From contig NW_005179010.1 in assembly GCF_000350225.1 (NCBI RefSeq), positions 78,603 through 142,602 on the forward strand: a stretch of DNA of 64,000 nt. The letters are read 5' to 3'. Shown one piece after another: positions 35,700 to 43,914 of the stretch. The stretch comes from Chondrus crispus (Eukaryota; Rhodophyta; Florideophyceae; Gigartinales; Gigartinaceae). The notes below the pieces were generated by a model. That model did no database searches and was not told where the DNA came from. It saw only the letters and a list, made by a program, of their open reading frames with translations. Each line of letters opens with the position of its first letter. The stretch's first letter is position 1. The position numbers and the translations under genes were made by a program.

Positions 35700-35809
35700 T
35701 GTAGAGTCAAACTTCCTTGTCTTTTACTCTCGGGGCTCGCCGCCGTCGTCGGCGGCTATATATGCTCCTTGGGAGTGATTGTTATGATACGGTTTTCTAT
35801 ATTACGACA
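35700..35809 (-). repeat. 5' LTR of the Copia element
   Basis: 110 bp, bounded by TG/CA in the strand shown (TGTAGAGTC... to ...ATTACGACA). It contains a TATA-like GGCTATATATGC in the plus sense and a CGCCGCCGTCGTCGGCGGC palindrome. It is followed outside by the target duplication GCGGG. Confidence 0.85.
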
Positions 35810-36212
35810 GCGGGTGGCACGAATTTTGAGCCAAAAACAAAGGGTCTCCAGAGGGGCAGTTGGATGGACGTACAGTGCGCGAAACTGTAATAAATACACT
35901 CATCGACAGGAACATAAAAGACACTTCCTATATATTTCGTCTTTGCAGACGAAATGCATTCCCACAGAAGCCGCAAAACAGTGTAGAACTGCCCGTAGAG
36001 GCTAGAGGACCGTCACCGCTACAGTTGATAAGTTACCTCTATAAAACCGCGCGAAATAGGCATAAATACGCCATATTCCATATAGTAGAGTAGCTTCGTC
36101 GCGCCAAAGCAGAAAGGATACGCTTTAAAACACAATATAAACGATTGCAGTAGACGGTTTGCGGTTCCTTTCTATAATTTCAACTGCCTCACTAGCTCGA
36201 ACAAGGCGCACA

Positions 36213-36795
36213 ATGCCTCCAGAACCTGCCATCACCGAACTGGAGAGGGGTCAAATCCTTGCTCTTCACAGCGAATGTGTGTCTTTTAGAAGGATTGCTG
36301 AGATGGTCAATCGCTCCGTGGGGTCCGTCCAAGGGGTTTTGCGTCAAGGTTTTAAGCGAAAAGCGCCTAAAAAGTGGAAAGGGAATCAAAAAGTCTCAGA
36401 CACGCAAAAGCGAGCTATGGTTCGTATGGCTTTACAGGGGGAAGATAGCGCCAGGACCATTGAAGCTGAGCTAAAAGTACTTACTGGAAACAGACGCGTT
36501 CAGCAAATCCAAAGCGCGGTACCGTATCTAAAATATAAGTATAAGAAGATGATAACGGCACCACAAATGACTGCTACGCATAAAGAAAATAGGGTCAAGT
36601 AGTGTCGCAAATATATCAGCAAAGGAGATGGATTTTGGAACAATGTCATTTTTAGTGATGAAAAAAGTTTAATGGAGATGGACCAGACGGTCTGGTATCG
36701 TATTGGCATGACTTAAGGACCAAAGAGCGCATATTTTCTAAGCGGCAGATGGGGGGCTTTTCGGTCATGATATGGGGGGCTATTAGTGTCGTGCA
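36213..36795 (+). pseudogene. Tc1/mariner transposase remnant
   Basis: From the ATG at 36213 a 130-codon frame encodes the N-terminal helix-turn-helix domain (ELERGQILALHSECVSFRRI...VNRSVGSVQGVLRQGFKRKA). After a TAG at 36600-36602 the same frame continues into the start of the DDE domain: FWNNVIFSDEKSLMEMDQTV, with the first catalytic Asp. A second stop (TAA) comes at 36716-36718, and a shift of frame then gives GGFSVMIWGAISV, the segment before the second Asp. The gene ends abruptly near 36796 where foreign sequence begins, so the second Asp and the third acidic residue are absent. Two stops, a frameshift and the truncation mean it cannot make a working transposase. Confidence 0.85.
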
Positions 36796-37675
36796 CTGAG
36801 GGGGAGGATTGGGAATCGCCCTCAGTCAGAGCACCGCGCGTTCGGGGGGCGGGGGATAATTCGGGAGACCACCCGTGGGGTAACCGGCACGGGGTCCGGG
36901 CGTCTAACGCAGTAGGGAAAGTAAGGGAAAAGTGGGAAAGCAGAGCCCAGGAGGGGCGGAGCGGTAGGGACAGCTGTCGCCCGAAGAGCCGGGCGTAGCG
37001 GGACGACGCGCGCGGTAGAGACAGGTTGGAATTGGGACGCAGATGGCTCGCAGGGAACCGTCGTAGGACGGGGACCGACGCGAGGCTACGACTCCGTTCC
37101 AGAAACCCGAGTTGTAGACCCAAAGCTTCGTGAGGATTTACTTAGGGTCGGACGTCGACTATATAGGAGTCGACTATATAGGAGTCGACGTCGCGATATA
37201 ATAATAATAATACTAATACTCATTAAATTAAGAGGAGCACGACACCCGTGACACGTGGTGGTGGGCCACGGGTACACGTGGGTAAATGGCACGATTAACG
37301 TGAGGGATAACACGGGTACACGTGTGTAGAACTGTCAGTACTTCGACAGGGCTCCATGGAGCTTACACCCAGACACGAGCGGGGGTTTGGATACACGGTT
37401 ACACGTGGTATATATCTCACTTATGATAGTGAGGCATTCCGCATGTGCTACGGTACAGCACCACGATTACGCGGGGCGGTCAGTGCTCTACATAGCTCCC
37501 CTCTTAAAATAGAGCGTCCGCGCGAACGGTAATTTCCGCGAAAATTTGAGGAGGTGAAGATTCCGGACACCCTCCCACCGTCCTGACACGCTCTAGGGGT
37601 AAGTTTCGACGAGGCGTACCGAAAAGGCAACGGGGGAAACGTCTCGAGATTTGTCCTGCAGCAGCATTGTCCGAG

Positions 37676-38362
37676 ATGGCGGAGTTCGGGTACCCTTTTG
37701 GGGGAGAAACCACCTCGAGGGGCGACGGATGGCCTCGTCCACGCGAGATGTGGGGACGCAACATGTATGACGACGCCCTCCTCTTCGAGAGGGCGCCGTT
37801 CATGTCCGCGGACGGTTTACGCGACGCGGAGGTAGTGCGGAGCTATGCGACCGCTACGAGTGAACTCCCCGGGGGGCTCAGCTTATCAGCTGTGATATCC
37901 CGGGACTTCACACACCGTTTGGTGGTGGAGCCGGAGTTATTACGGCCAGGGTACCGGCGGGTGAGCACTGCGGCCAAGGTGGCTTTCGTGGAACTAGTAC
38001 GGCAGAGAATTTGCCGGACGCCGCGCAATCGGCTGCTTCCCCGGTCATGGGATATGGACACTTGGGCATGTCGCAGTGAGGCCGATCGTGGTTATGTCGC
38101 TAATTTAAAGCGGATTTTGGACAATCTCTCCCCAAGGGAGGAAGTTCCCTCAGTGTCGCTCTTGGCCTGGAGGGAAGCGATCCTCCCTCCAGGGTTTGAA
38201 GATCGTCCAGAGCCACTGAGTGACCCCTCGATGCACAGCAAGTTGAAGTTTGAACGTTGCATGCGTATCCGAATGGGGGTGTTTGTCGCTTACGAGTGGG
38301 TGGAAATTACCACCTTCGAGCCGGACGTGCTCAGCACGCGGTATACGGAAGTACCCGCGTAG
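37676..38362 (+). CDS. Unrecognised protein, 228 aa
   Basis: Starts at ATG 37676 (the frame is open 9 bases further from a TTG). The product is soluble and Arg/Glu-rich, with no membrane segment or signal peptide. Sequence character is that of a folded protein (FTHRLVVEPELLRPGYRRVS, CMRIRMGVFVAYEWVEITTF), not of GC-rich noise. No family is recognised. A further frame (38402-38680, IFLSELLAIVAKRFLWAAYG) follows within 40 bp on the same strand, and an acidic one at 38.8-39.35 kb. Together they may be the remains of one longer coding unit. It could belong to a mobile element. Confidence 0.4.
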   Translation: MAEFGYPFGGETTSRGDGWPRPREMWGRNMYDDALLFERAPFMSADGLRDAEVVRSYATATSELPGGLSLSAVISRDFTHRLVVEPELLRPGYRRVSTAAKVAFVELVRQRICRTPRNRLLPRSWDMDTWACRSEADRGYVANLKRILDNLSPREEVPSVSLLAWREAILPPGFEDRPEPLSDPSMHSKLKFERCMRIRMGVFVAYEWVEITTFEPDVLSTRYTEVPA

Positions 38363-38809
38363 TTTGCCCAATATGAAGTCCCTGCGGACTTCATAGCTGA
38401 AGTGCCACCGTGCTTGGTGTATTATGGACTGAGGATCATGGAAGATCCTCAGTCCTCCCGCTGGATGATATTTTTGAGCGAGTTGCTCGCCATCGTCGCC
38501 AAGCGCTTCCTATGGGCGGCCTATGGCGGGCGGTTGTACGTCCTCCCCCACGCGGTGGTGGAGTGGCTCCGTCGGTTGGACTTAACCCACGTCCTCGGCG
38601 GAGTGGCGCGGCAAGAGCGCGTGCAGAGCCTGCTCGACGTCCACGAGGCCATCGACCGGCCTCGTGTGCCGTATACTTAGGGGCACCATTCCGATGACTC
38701 CCGCGCGCGTCAGTACTCGCCGGGGCGGAGGTACGACGCTGGCAATCCCCGAAGCGGGAATTGGGTACGGCTCGAAGCCGGTACGTTCACTCTCGCACAG
38801 CCCGAATAC

Positions 38810-39352
38810 TTGAGGGAGGCAGAAGAGCTCGACACCGGAGAGGGTGGCGGGGAGGGACGCGTTCGGAGGCACGAGGATGTCCCGGGTGAGGAGCCCGGTG
38901 TGGCACGCTTGCGAAGACGCGGGTTTGGATTCACGAAAGCAGCCGGTATTGGACGCGATCGGGAACCGGTCACTGCCTGTGCGGCGATGGACGTGACAAT
39001 GGACGGCGTGGGAGAGCCGGGTGCTTCGCCGGTCAAGGCGGCTGAGAGTCGCGGCCCGACATCGATGTCGGACGTGGAGTTGCGCGTGTTGCTCAGCAAC
39101 CCCCGCCTGAGGGAGAAATTACGACGCCTTGTTACCGAAGAGGCGTCGGGCGAGGAGGCGGGGGTGGCCGCTCCTTTCATCGCCCCCGAGGCGGCAGCGG
39201 GAGTTCCCGCTCCACCCGCAGGACGCGAGGGCGTGGTCGCTGTATCAGTTGCTGAAGGGCCGACGGAAGTGTCGGGGTCGACGACGGCTGGCGCGGTAGA
39301 CGCGGTGCCGGAAGAGGCTCTCGTTGATTACGAGGAGGAAGGGGATCCGTGA
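38810..39352 (+). CDS. Unrecognised acidic, low-complexity protein segment
   Basis: An open frame of about 180 codons, start uncertain (no early ATG; the first is near 38989). The product is rich in Glu, Gly, Ala and Val (EEASGEEAGVAAPFIAPEAA) and ends DYEEEGDP. It has a short helical part (LRVLLSNPRLREKLRRLVTE) that resembles a dimerising or linker helix. It could be the C-terminal part of the coding unit begun at 37676, or chance GC-rich sequence. No family recognised. Confidence 0.3.
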   Translation: MREAEELDTGEGGGEGRVRRHEDVPGEEPGVARLRRRGFGFTKAAGIGRDREPVTACAAMDVTMDGVGEPGASPVKAAESRGPTSMSDVELRVLLSNPRLREKLRRLVTEEASGEEAGVAAPFIAPEAAAGVPAPPAGREGVVAVSVAEGPTEVSGSTTAGAVDAVPEEALVDYEEEGDP

Positions 39353-39814
39353 GGCCAAGGCTTCCCTTAAGGAGACCCGGTGATCCGCCTCATCCGATAG
39401 GCAATGAGTAAATTGAATCACTTGTGCTTCCTCGCGTACGGTAGGTAGGGGACAGAACTCTCTTGATCAAGAGTAGTGAGGGGAAGTTTCCCCGTCTGGG
39501 TGGTGAGGCGGAAACACGGCGGCCGATGGCCACGCCGTATGGCGGCGCGTCAGCCGCGCTCCGCGAGAATAGCTTACCCCACCTCGGGGGGGGGAACTGC
39601 ACGCATCCCGTGGTCGGATCCGGCCTCCTCTACTGTCTAGACGACCGGCAATTTGCCTCATATGAGGTCACTCTTGACCTCATCTGAGGTCAAATGCTCT
39701 ACAGTAAAATTTAAACAAAATTTAAGATTTTCGCAAGTATAGAACAAAAGGAGCACAATTTTTACGAAGTAGAACTTTGAACGACTATAAAGACAACTAT
39801 AAACGACTAGTTAG

Positions 39815-39900
39815 TAACTGACAAGCCAGCTCAGTGGTCTGCAAGGATCGCTGAGTCTTAGAGGCCGGGGTTCAACTCCTCGCTGAGCACTTTAGTGGTC
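39815..39900 (+). other. tRNA-like sequence inside the piggyBac-like element
   Basis: CCAGCTCAGTGGTC resembles a tRNA A box, and about 45 bases on GGGGTTCAACTCCTC forms a five-pair T arm with a canonical TTCAACT loop. A matching acceptor stem and clear anticodon arm cannot be built, so this is not called a tRNA gene. It may be a tRNA-derived SINE piece or a degenerate tRNA copy. Confidence 0.3.
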
Positions 39901-40162
39901 GAAAAATCCCTTCGGGGATCTCGATGGTTCTTGTTCGTGACCTGCAGCCCAGGACGCTTTATAGCGCCCACTCGAACATGAGATTGAATACGGTGACATC
40001 TCATAAAGGGGCATTCCGACACGGCTGCAGGTCTTCCAAGCAAGTCTTTAGACGCAGGATAGAACCATAGGGGGCAAAAGGAGTTTTTTATCTCTTTTTG
40101 CTCTATTTTACTCAAATGCTGACCCATTTAGTCAGTTTTAAAGGCCTAGAACGCTTTAAGCA

Positions 40163-42265
40163 CTAATAGTACTTACCTTTGTAAGTAAGATCGTGACGTT
40201 CGTCGACGTGTTTCTTAAAACAGTCACGCCCAGTCTGGTGATGACAAAGGTATACTTCTTTGTCAAAATATGCCTTGCAGGCTGAGCAAATAAATTTTGA
40301 CTTTTTTGTACCTTTGCAAATATTGCATCTGGATTGATAAAGAGCACAAGTCTCCTCGCCGGATGCGCTTTTACGCTTGCGAGTGGTTGGAGTTAGGTGA
40401 GTACCAATTCCACTGCCAAACCCAACATCTTCATCTTCAACAGCACTGTCTGATTCTCGCTGACGTAACGATATACGATCATACTTGTTATCAATCAACT
40501 GGTCAGCAAGCTCACAATAAAACTGATTTGGAGACATCTTAGAACCATCTCCTTTTGCACCTGCATACAGTTTCCATGCATCCACAATGCAAATGGCCAA
40601 TAAAGAAGTGTTGACACGCATAGACCACTCCTTGACTTCGAACTTCTTTTCCAAGCCGAGATCATCCTGAAGAGATCTGTTGTGGCGGTCAATCTGAGAG
40701 CAAGTTTCATAATACTGCTCACAGACTGAGGGAATACGGATAGACAATTCCTCTTTTCTTGTCACGCCATGACGTGTACGCCATCTCTCGCGGTAGATTG
40801 GAGTTCCTTCGTTGGATGTTCCGACAGAACTAATAAAGTATCTGCGGTCTCGGTCCACCCACATAACTGCCATGAGATGAGGCCCGGCCACCGGCTTCGA
40901 AACTAGTGTGACGTGCTCTCCCTTTTCAGCAATCTCCAGATGAGATAGATATTTCATCGGATATTTCTTGGTGGATGTCTTCACTACACCTGTGAATCTA
41001 AGACCTTTCTCATAAAGTGATTCAGCCGTGTGGACAGAAGCAAAGTACGAATCCGGGCAGACAACACGATTGCTGTGAAACCATGGCTGTAACAACGTCA
41101 AAGTCACTGCGGTTCCGTGTAAGTGGTCACTTTCAAAATCCTTTAAAGAAGTCTCCTCAGCTGAGACGACGTTCTCAATTCTTATTATGATTCCACTTTT
41201 TCCACATGCAGCAGTCTTCAACTCACAGCCATTCTCGGGTTTTCGGTCCATGGCCACATAATGAGGAAGACCGGTTTCAATCCAATCTCCTCCAAGTCCA
41301 TACCAGCGTGACATACTCTCATCAACGCAGATGTTCTGTGATGGAATCACATGTGATGCTCTGTGATCATTGATTGCGACCATGAAGTCCCTGATCATAC
41401 CCCATCTGTCATTTGAGTCAGCTGGAAAGCTGAACGTGACATTCTGACGAAGCTCCTCGAATCTTCTGCGGGAGATGATGTTTCCGAATTGAGGTTGCGG
41501 GAGATATTTGCTGGTTTCCTGTGAGCTCCAAAGAGACCTTCTGGTGCTGAATTCAATCCGAGTCATAAGGATTAGCACCCCGAAAAACTTCAAAATTTCA
41601 CCTCTTGTAGTCAAGCGAAGTCCCCTTGATTCCATTGCATCGTTGGTGTAGGAAACCATTAATGCCAAGTGCTCCTGTGGGAACATCCACATGAAGTAGT
41701 CTATGGGATGCATTTGAGATGGACTGTGACCACGGGATATAATCTCATCAATCGGTCCAATCACCTTCCATCTTCTCGGCGGTATCATACCATTTAAATG
41801 CATCGTGACTTCCTCACGCTTCCAGGCCCGGCCGTGGACATTCATGAGGCCATCTTGGGAATCCATTTCGTCACTCTCGGAGATTCTCGTACTCGGGCTG
41901 AGTGCTCCTTCCAGTGGCGTCACGCGGTCCTTTGTAGGCTCCGGTTGCGCATAATGTTCAGTTTCTTGCTGGATATGATCTTCAGGACCGTCATCGATCA
42001 GATCCATCACTTCACCAGCCTTGATGTTAGCTATGCGAAGCCTGACTTCCTTGACGCCATCTGATAATTCCCATTTAGCCCTGACTGAAGTGACACTGCG
42101 ACCCTTCACTTTGTCAGTTTTCATGCTAATGACAGTTCCCGTGACCAACTTGATCTTCCAGGAGACTCCATACATGCGACGACATTTACTCTGAGCTGTG
42201 AGCAGTCTTGCACGAGTGTGGACGCGGTTACCTGCAATAATTCGAGGATCATTGACGCTCACCAT
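40163..42265 (-). CDS. piggyBac-family transposase (DDE_Tnp_1_7 type)
   Basis: 700 aa, ATG at 42265, uninterrupted. After a ~120-residue hydrophilic N-terminus comes the core: DYFMWMFPQEHLALMVSYTN, FFGVLILMTRIEFSTRRSLW, then NICVDESMSRWYGLGGDWIE with the first catalytic Asp in VDESM, VVCPDSYFASVHTAESLYEK with the second, and MAVMWVDRDRRYFISSVGTS in the region of the third/fourth acidic residue. This order and wording are those of piggyBac/PGBD proteins. The C-terminus is a cysteine-rich zinc-binding domain (CNICKGTKKSKFICSACKAY...CHHQTGRDCFKKH), which in the family binds the transposon ends. The protein would cut and rejoin DNA in the nucleus. Completeness of gene and ends suggests recent or present activity. 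Confidence 0.9.
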   Translation of the reverse strand: MVSVNDPRIIAGNRVHTRARLLTAQSKCRRMYGVSWKIKLVTGTVISMKTDKVKGRSVTSVRAKWELSDGVKEVRLRIANIKAGEVMDLIDDGPEDHIQQETEHYAQPEPTKDRVTPLEGALSPSTRISESDEMDSQDGLMNVHGRAWKREEVTMHLNGMIPPRRWKVIGPIDEIISRGHSPSQMHPIDYFMWMFPQEHLALMVSYTNDAMESRGLRLTTRGEILKFFGVLILMTRIEFSTRRSLWSSQETSKYLPQPQFGNIISRRRFEELRQNVTFSFPADSNDRWGMIRDFMVAINDHRASHVIPSQNICVDESMSRWYGLGGDWIETGLPHYVAMDRKPENGCELKTAACGKSGIIIRIENVVSAEETSLKDFESDHLHGTAVTLTLLQPWFHSNRVVCPDSYFASVHTAESLYEKGLRFTGVVKTSTKKYPMKYLSHLEIAEKGEHVTLVSKPVAGPHLMAVMWVDRDRRYFISSVGTSNEGTPIYRERWRTRHGVTRKEELSIRIPSVCEQYYETCSQIDRHNRSLQDDLGLEKKFEVKEWSMRVNTSLLAICIVDAWKLYAGAKGDGSKMSPNQFYCELADQLIDNKYDRISLRQRESDSAVEDEDVGFGSGIGTHLTPTTRKRKSASGEETCALYQSRCNICKGTKKSKFICSACKAYFDKEVYLCHHQTGRDCFKKHVDERHDLTYKGKYY

Positions 42266-42504
42266 TTTGAAGAAATTTTGGGAAGAGGAAGACGAAAGTG
42301 TTGATTAGGGAAGACTGAGATATGGAATTGAATGTTTTCTGGTTTGCCAACGTTTAATACTCTAGTCGTAAGCTTTTCACTACAGTAGCGATAAATTTCT
42401 ACAATTATTCGAATTGCAAAAGCCCGCCTAAAAACTGGCCTCATATGAGGCCATTTGTCACCTAGACACTACAGGGGGACCAAAGCTGGGGTGTTCCCGT
42501 GATA

Positions 42505-42890
42505 CGAGTAGAATAATTCGCCCCCTTTGCGGGAAAAGGGATACTGAGTACGCTATGAAAGCGGGGACGGTCTCGTCCAACGAGGAGAACAATTTCCCCA
42601 CCTCGCAGGGGAGGAGGGTGATGAGCACGCTCTGAAAGCGGTAATTACCTCGTTAACCGAGTAGAACATTTACCCCACCTTCTGAAAAAGGGTGGGGGAA
42701 CTGAGTGCGCTATAAAAGCGGTGGAGGCCTCGGGATACGAGTAGAATAATTCGCCCCCCTTTTCGGGAAGGGGGACACTGAGTACGATACGAAGCGGGGA
42801 CGGTCTCGTCAAACGAGCAGGACAATTTCCCCACCTCCCAAGGGAGGAGGGTGATGAGCATGCTCTGAAAGCGGTGAGTACCTCGTTAAC
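42505..42890. repeat. Tandem array, five units of 76-80 bp, each with its own hairpin
   Basis: Units start with CGAG at 42505, 42581, 42658, 42738 and 42814 (lengths 76, 77, 80, 76, 77). Each ends with an AAGCGG word followed by a CTCG. Unit 1 resembles unit 4 and unit 2 resembles unit 5 far more than neighbours do, so the array also has a three-unit period of about 233 bp. The middle of each unit is an inverted repeat whose bases differ but stay paired: CCCTTT/AAAGGG, CCTC/GAGG, CCCCACC/GGTGGGG, CCCCCTT/AAGGGGG, CCTCCC/GGGAGG. A related half unit lies at about 39572-39629, on the other side of the piggyBac-like insertion. Confidence 0.85.
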
Positions 42891-43914
42891 CGAGGCCGAT
42901 GAATTGCCGCGCTCCGGTGGCTACGAAACCCAAACAAGAGAAAGGAAAAAAGGGGGTCTGTTCACACCCGCGCCCGAGACGAGCAAGACTCTCGCTCGCA
43001 CACAGAGAACGAGGGGCGCGTGGCTCGGCGAGGGAGACACCGACACAACTCACCTAATTGCCCCGTCGAGAGTCCGTCCCTGACCACGGTCGGGGGAGCA
43101 CCTCCTCCAAAAATTAACAGAAATAGTACCTTCAACAACAAAAAATTGGAAATTGAAAAATCCAATAATCGGACGTGTCGGGCCAAGGCGTCCGGAGGCG
43201 GTTCGACGGGTCGTGACGCGTGTTTCCATGAGCCCGGCGGCGGTTTCGCCCTTCGTTCATTGACCAGCCCGCCTAATTCTCGAGTCCCTCCGGTCGGGAT
43301 GGTGCCAGAGCGCTCGGTCGGGAATTGGACTCCGCTTTTTGCGACAATATCGCACGACCGTGTTGTAGTCAATGTGGGGAGCGGGCTCCCAGGTCGACTC
43401 GGCGTCGCTGTATCCGTATCATCGTACGCGGAACATGGGGAGCCCGTCCTCCCCAGGGCCATGCCCCGTCAGCGAATGTACGACGTAAGTGTCGGTGTGG
43501 GTCTCCGGCGTTATGAACGGGAGGTAAAGGCTCAGACAGTGGTGAGTTAGGTGGCCCACAAAGAGCTTCGGGGCGGTACGTGCACTTCGCGGCAAGACGC
43601 GCTGCACAGAACGCTATGAACGCGCGGTGGGCAGGGCCGATCGCCATAGGGGCGGAGGGGACGACGCGACGAGGCGCGGGTGGCTCCGAAGGGGCCACTG
43701 TTGGCTCGGGAGCTATAGGGGTCTCACTCGCGGTTCGCGCGCGCGTAGCAGGGCGCGAGTTCGATTCTCCTCCACGCAGCGGGCCCTCCGTGATCCCGAC
43801 CTGAGAGCGGTACCCAGCGAGTCTGGAGAGGTTGACCTCGATTCCCCCGCTGGTGACAGCGTCCATCAGTCCCGGTGTGCGCAACTTCGCAGTCGCCGGT
43901 GTAGCGAGGGTCCC
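42891..43914. other. GC-rich stretch next to the Gypsy remnant, nature uncertain
   Basis: Open frames exist on both strands (43020-43550 plus; 43369-43884 minus), without recognisable domains. The minus one could be the end of the neighbouring Gypsy pol region, and the plus one could belong with the unknown coding unit at 37.7-39.4 kb. A tRNA-like B-box word (GAGTTCGATTC, 43759-43769) was noticed, but no tRNA folds around it. Confidence 0.35.

Larger units (their letters stand above)
31303..35809 (-). mobile_element. Ty1/Copia LTR retrotransposon, looks whole
   Basis: About 4.5 kb on the minus strand, inserted in a mariner element with a 5-bp target duplication (GCGGG at 31298-31302 and 35810-35814). 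The LTRs are short and almost identical over about 109 bp, so the insertion is probably recent. One long frame of about 1350 codons (31404-35459) holds, in order, a gag-like part with a zinc-knuckle-like Cys/His cluster, aspartic protease, integrase, reverse transcriptase and RNase H; this is the Copia order. The primer site next to the 5' LTR (35687-35699) reads GGTTATGGGCCAG, matching the anticodon arm of initiator tRNA-Met rather than its 3' end. No obvious break in the long frame; the single-frame layout and half-tRNA priming resemble GalEa-like and Drosophila copia elements. Confidence 0.9.
31235..36796 (+). mobile_element. Tc1/mariner DNA transposon, decayed, split by a Copia insertion
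   Basis: The left end starts at 31235 with CAGGGGGGTCGCGATATAGT after a TA, and matches the right end of the MITE at 2756-3049. Only 63 bp later the sequence is interrupted by the Copia element at 31303-35809, which duplicated GCGGG on insertion. The mariner body resumes after 35809 and contains a broken transposase gene (36213-36795). Near 36796 the mariner sequence stops in the middle of the transposase and a different GC-rich sequence begins, so the right end is missing. Confidence 0.75.
36797..39629. other. Stretch of unknown origin with plus-strand reading frames
   Basis: GC-rich sequence that begins at the mariner break with a CTGAGGG/CCCTCAG inverted repeat (36797-36827). It includes a doubled GTCGACTATATAGGA unit at 37152-37188, a short ATA repeat, several CACGGGTACACGTG-like words (37250-37312) and two or three plus-strand frames (37676-38362, 38402-38680, 38780-39352). 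It ends at the piggyBac-like element. It may be the leading part of an unrecognised mobile element whose remainder lies beyond 42.5 kb. This is inference from the repeat array shared by both sides. Confidence 0.45.
39634..42468 (-). mobile_element. piggyBac-like DNA transposon, looks whole
   Basis: About 2.83 kb. The ends are inverted repeats: left TGTCTAGACGACCGGCAATT followed by TGCCTCATATGAGGTCA; right (reverse complement) TGTCTAGGTGACAAATGGCC followed by TCATATGAGGCC. Both carry the 12-bp palindrome CCTCATATGAGG. CTAC flanks both sides (39630-39633 and 42469-42472) and looks like a 4-bp target duplication, unlike the TTAA that piggyBac elements normally use. A complete transposase gene fills most of the interior. 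It was inserted into a tandem-repeat region, because related repeat units lie on both sides. Confidence 0.8.

Noticed and set aside
36854-37080. GC-rich stretch considered as an rRNA or structured RNA fragment
   Set aside because: No rRNA signature word was recognised and the sequence has no clear covarying stems.
42505-42890. CRISPR-like array
   Set aside because: Units are contiguous variants of one sequence with no unique spacers, and the context is eukaryotic transposon DNA.
43677-43782. Possible class II tRNA around GAGTTCGATTC (B-box-like)
   Set aside because: The T stem and acceptor stem do not pair properly and no anticodon arm forms.
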